Positions 36,359 to 37,418 of a stretch of DNA of 37,418 nt are shown one piece after another. The notes below the pieces were generated by a model. It worked only from the letters and a program-made list of their open reading frames with translations, searched no databases and was not told the origin of the DNA. Every line of letters begins with the position of its first letter. Position 1 is the stretch's first letter. The stretch is from Mangrovicoccus sp. (GTDB lineage: Bacteria; Pseudomonadota; Alphaproteobacteria; Rhodobacterales; Rhodobacteraceae), in contig JAOXSB010000262.1 of the NCBI GenBank assembly GCA_025800345.1, positions 1 to 37,418 of the forward strand, in the 5' to 3' direction. Both the position numbers and the translations under genes were made by a program.

Positions 36359-37023
36359 TGGGTGTGATCGCAGCGCAGCCTTTTGATTTCCCGTTTGAGC
36401 CTGGCCAATTGGGCCTGGTGATGATCGATTTTCAGCGCGATTTCATGGAGCCTGGAGGGTTTGGCGAAAGCTTAGGCAATGATGTGAGCTTGCTGCGCAA
36501 CGCCATTCCTGCCGCCCAAGCCTTGCTGGCCGGGTTTCGCGCTGCAGGCCTTCCGGTGATCCATACCCGCGAATGTCACCGCCCGGATCTGTCGGACCTG
36601 CCCGCAGCCAAACGCGATCGCGGCAACCCGCGCCAGCGCATTGGAGATCCCGGCCCCATGGGGCGGATCCTAGTGGCCGGTGAACCCGGGGCCGAGATCA
36701 TTCCCGAACTGCGCCCGCAGCCCGGCGAGCCGGTGATCGACAAACCAGGCAAAGGCGCTTTTTATGCCACGGGGTTTGCGCAAACCCTTTCGCAATTGGG
36801 GCTGCGCCAATTGATCTTTGCTGGGGTGACCACCGAGGTTTGTGTGCAAACCACCATGCGCGAGGCCAATGATCGCGGCTTTGATTGCCTGTTGGCTACG
36901 GATGCCAGCGAGAGCTATTTCCCCGCCTTCAAAGCCGCCACAGTTGAGATGATCATCGCCCAAGGGGGCATTGTCGGCTGGGCCGCCAGCAGCGGCGCTA
37001 TTTTGGAGGCACTGGATGGCTGA
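36358..37023 (+). CDS. Second isochorismatase-family cysteine hydrolase
   Basis: 221 residues from ATG 36358 (TGATG overlap with the ATPase stop); a GTG directly before it is the alternative. It is a paralogue of the hydrolase at 34131: Asp24 ([10 protein letters not shown]), Lys129 ([10 protein letters not shown]) and Cys162 ([11 protein letters not shown]) make the triad, and [17 protein letters not shown] and [17 protein letters not shown] are shared. It differs where substrate is likely read: [13 protein letters not shown] in place of [13 protein letters not shown], and [11 protein letters not shown] in place of [11 protein letters not shown]. It probably acts on a related amide, for example a longer or shorter ureide such as triuret or ureidoacrylate. 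Function unproven. Confidence 0.88.
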   Translation: MGVIAAQPFDFPFEPGQLGLVMIDFQRDFMEPGGFGESLGNDVSLLRNAIPAAQALLAGFRAAGLPVIHTRECHRPDLSDLPAAKRDRGNPRQRIGDPGPMGRILVAGEPGAEIIPELRPQPGEPVIDKPGKGAFYATGFAQTLSQLGLRQLIFAGVTTEVCVQTTMREANDRGFDCLLATDASESYFPAFKAATVEMIIAQGGIVGWAASSGAILEALDG

Positions 37024-37348
37024 GCATCTGGTGCTGCGCGACTTACTAGCTGGGGGCTGGCGAGAGCTGGAATTTGCCCCGTTCAAACCCGGCATCACCA
37101 TCCACTGGCTGCAACAGGGCGAGCCGGCGGTGGCTTTGCTGCGCTATGCGCCAGGGGCCCGCGCACCGCTGCATCTACATGAAGCCGTAGAGACGATCCT
37201 AGTGCTTGAGGGCAGCCAATCAGACGCTTTTGGAGATTATGAGGCGGGCAGCTATGTGATTAACTTGCCCGGATCGCAACATGAGGTCTGGAGCGAGCAT
37301 GGCTGCACCGTGTTGCTTCATTGGGCCAAACCCGTGCGCTTTCTTTGA
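37016..37348 (+). CDS. ChrR-type cupin-domain protein
   Basis: 110 residues of a single cupin barrel. The metal-binding set is in [15 protein letters not shown] (two His and a Glu) and [14 protein letters not shown] (the third His), which fits the ChrR-like cupin family; there is no anti-sigma part. ATG 37016 is chosen because GGAGG precedes it; an earlier in-frame start at 36971 would overlap the hydrolase by 53 bases. The role may be metal-dependent sensing or a small enzymatic step on the imported compound. It overlaps the hydrolase gene by 8 bp and closes the visible part of the operon. Confidence 0.85.
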   Translation: MAEHLVLRDLLAGGWRELEFAPFKPGITIHWLQQGEPAVALLRYAPGARAPLHLHEAVETILVLEGSQSDAFGDYEAGSYVINLPGSQHEVWSEHGCTVLLHWAKPVRFL

Positions 37349-37418
37349 TGCCTTCACCCCGTTTCAAGCCCGCTGCGCCACGTCTTCTGAATGTTCTGCC
37401 CCCGGCACGTTTTCGCGG
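37349..37418. other. Right edge: start or end of an unidentified gene
   Basis: Two readings compete. On plus, an ATG at 37348 overlaps the cupin stop (TGATG) and stays open to the edge ([14 protein letters not shown]...), but without a Shine-Dalgarno. On minus, a frame ending at a TGA (37366-37364) gives a plausible C-terminus RENVPGAEHSEDVAQRA with somewhat better GC3 codons, which would mean a convergent gene. I cannot choose between them. Confidence 0.3.

Overview
The window is G+C-rich, gene-dense chromosomal DNA of an alphaproteobacterium, most likely Rhodobacterales (Roseobacter group). Pointers are the single-domain bacterial voltage-gated channel at the left edge, a DUF1127 mini-protein, ZapE, PhoX, a divergent oxyR/katG pair, strongly GC3-biased codons and many 4-bp ATGA or GTGA gene overlaps. 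I see no insertion sequence, phage gene, CRISPR array, rRNA or tRNA; no gene-free stretch exceeds 300 bases.

Layout. 1-225: start of a BacNav-type ion channel (minus, runs off the edge). 341-2484: a LysR regulator divergent from a DUF1127 protein, then a Bax-inhibitor-1 family membrane protein. 2544-5769: katG (minus) divergent from oxyR (plus), an oxidative-stress unit. 5766-8098: an SDR-type oxidoreductase and a secreted protein made of 19 MORN units (minus). 8237-9895: glutamine-dependent NAD synthetase nadE. 9915-13775 (minus): an SNase-fold nuclease, folC, accD and a CPBP membrane protease. 13903-17550: ilvD, an overlapping secreted protein of unknown function, and zapE on the other strand. 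17707-18939: an MFS transporter. 19009-22276 (minus): tetR, yghU, lysR and a nitroreductase, which looks like an electrophile/redox-stress module. 22486-23883 (minus): an XRE regulator followed by an RTX calcium-binding protein gene broken by a one-base frameshift. 24171-26093: Tat-exported PhoX-family phosphatase with a Pho-box-like site. 26169-29646 (minus): nadA-nadB-nadC, de novo NAD synthesis from aspartate. 29911-37348: a LysR regulator and a tightly coupled seven-gene operon.

The last region is the most interesting. A Bmp-family substrate-binding protein, two permeases and a tandem-NBD ATPase are interleaved with two paralogous isochorismatase-fold cysteine hydrolases and a ChrR-type cupin. 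The first hydrolase matches what I remember of Rhizobium biuret hydrolase (BiuH) over nearly its whole length, catalytic triad included. I infer an import-and-degrade system for a small amide or ureide nitrogen source such as biuret, triuret or a related carbamoyl compound. The LysR protein encoded just upstream probably controls it through a dyad at 30874-30892.

Other structure worth attention: hairpins that overlap the Shine-Dalgarno of the channel gene and of ilvD, two hairpins downstream of the DUF1127 gene, palindromes upstream of nadA, tetR and phoX, and a two-unit (46-residue) alternation inside the MORN protein.
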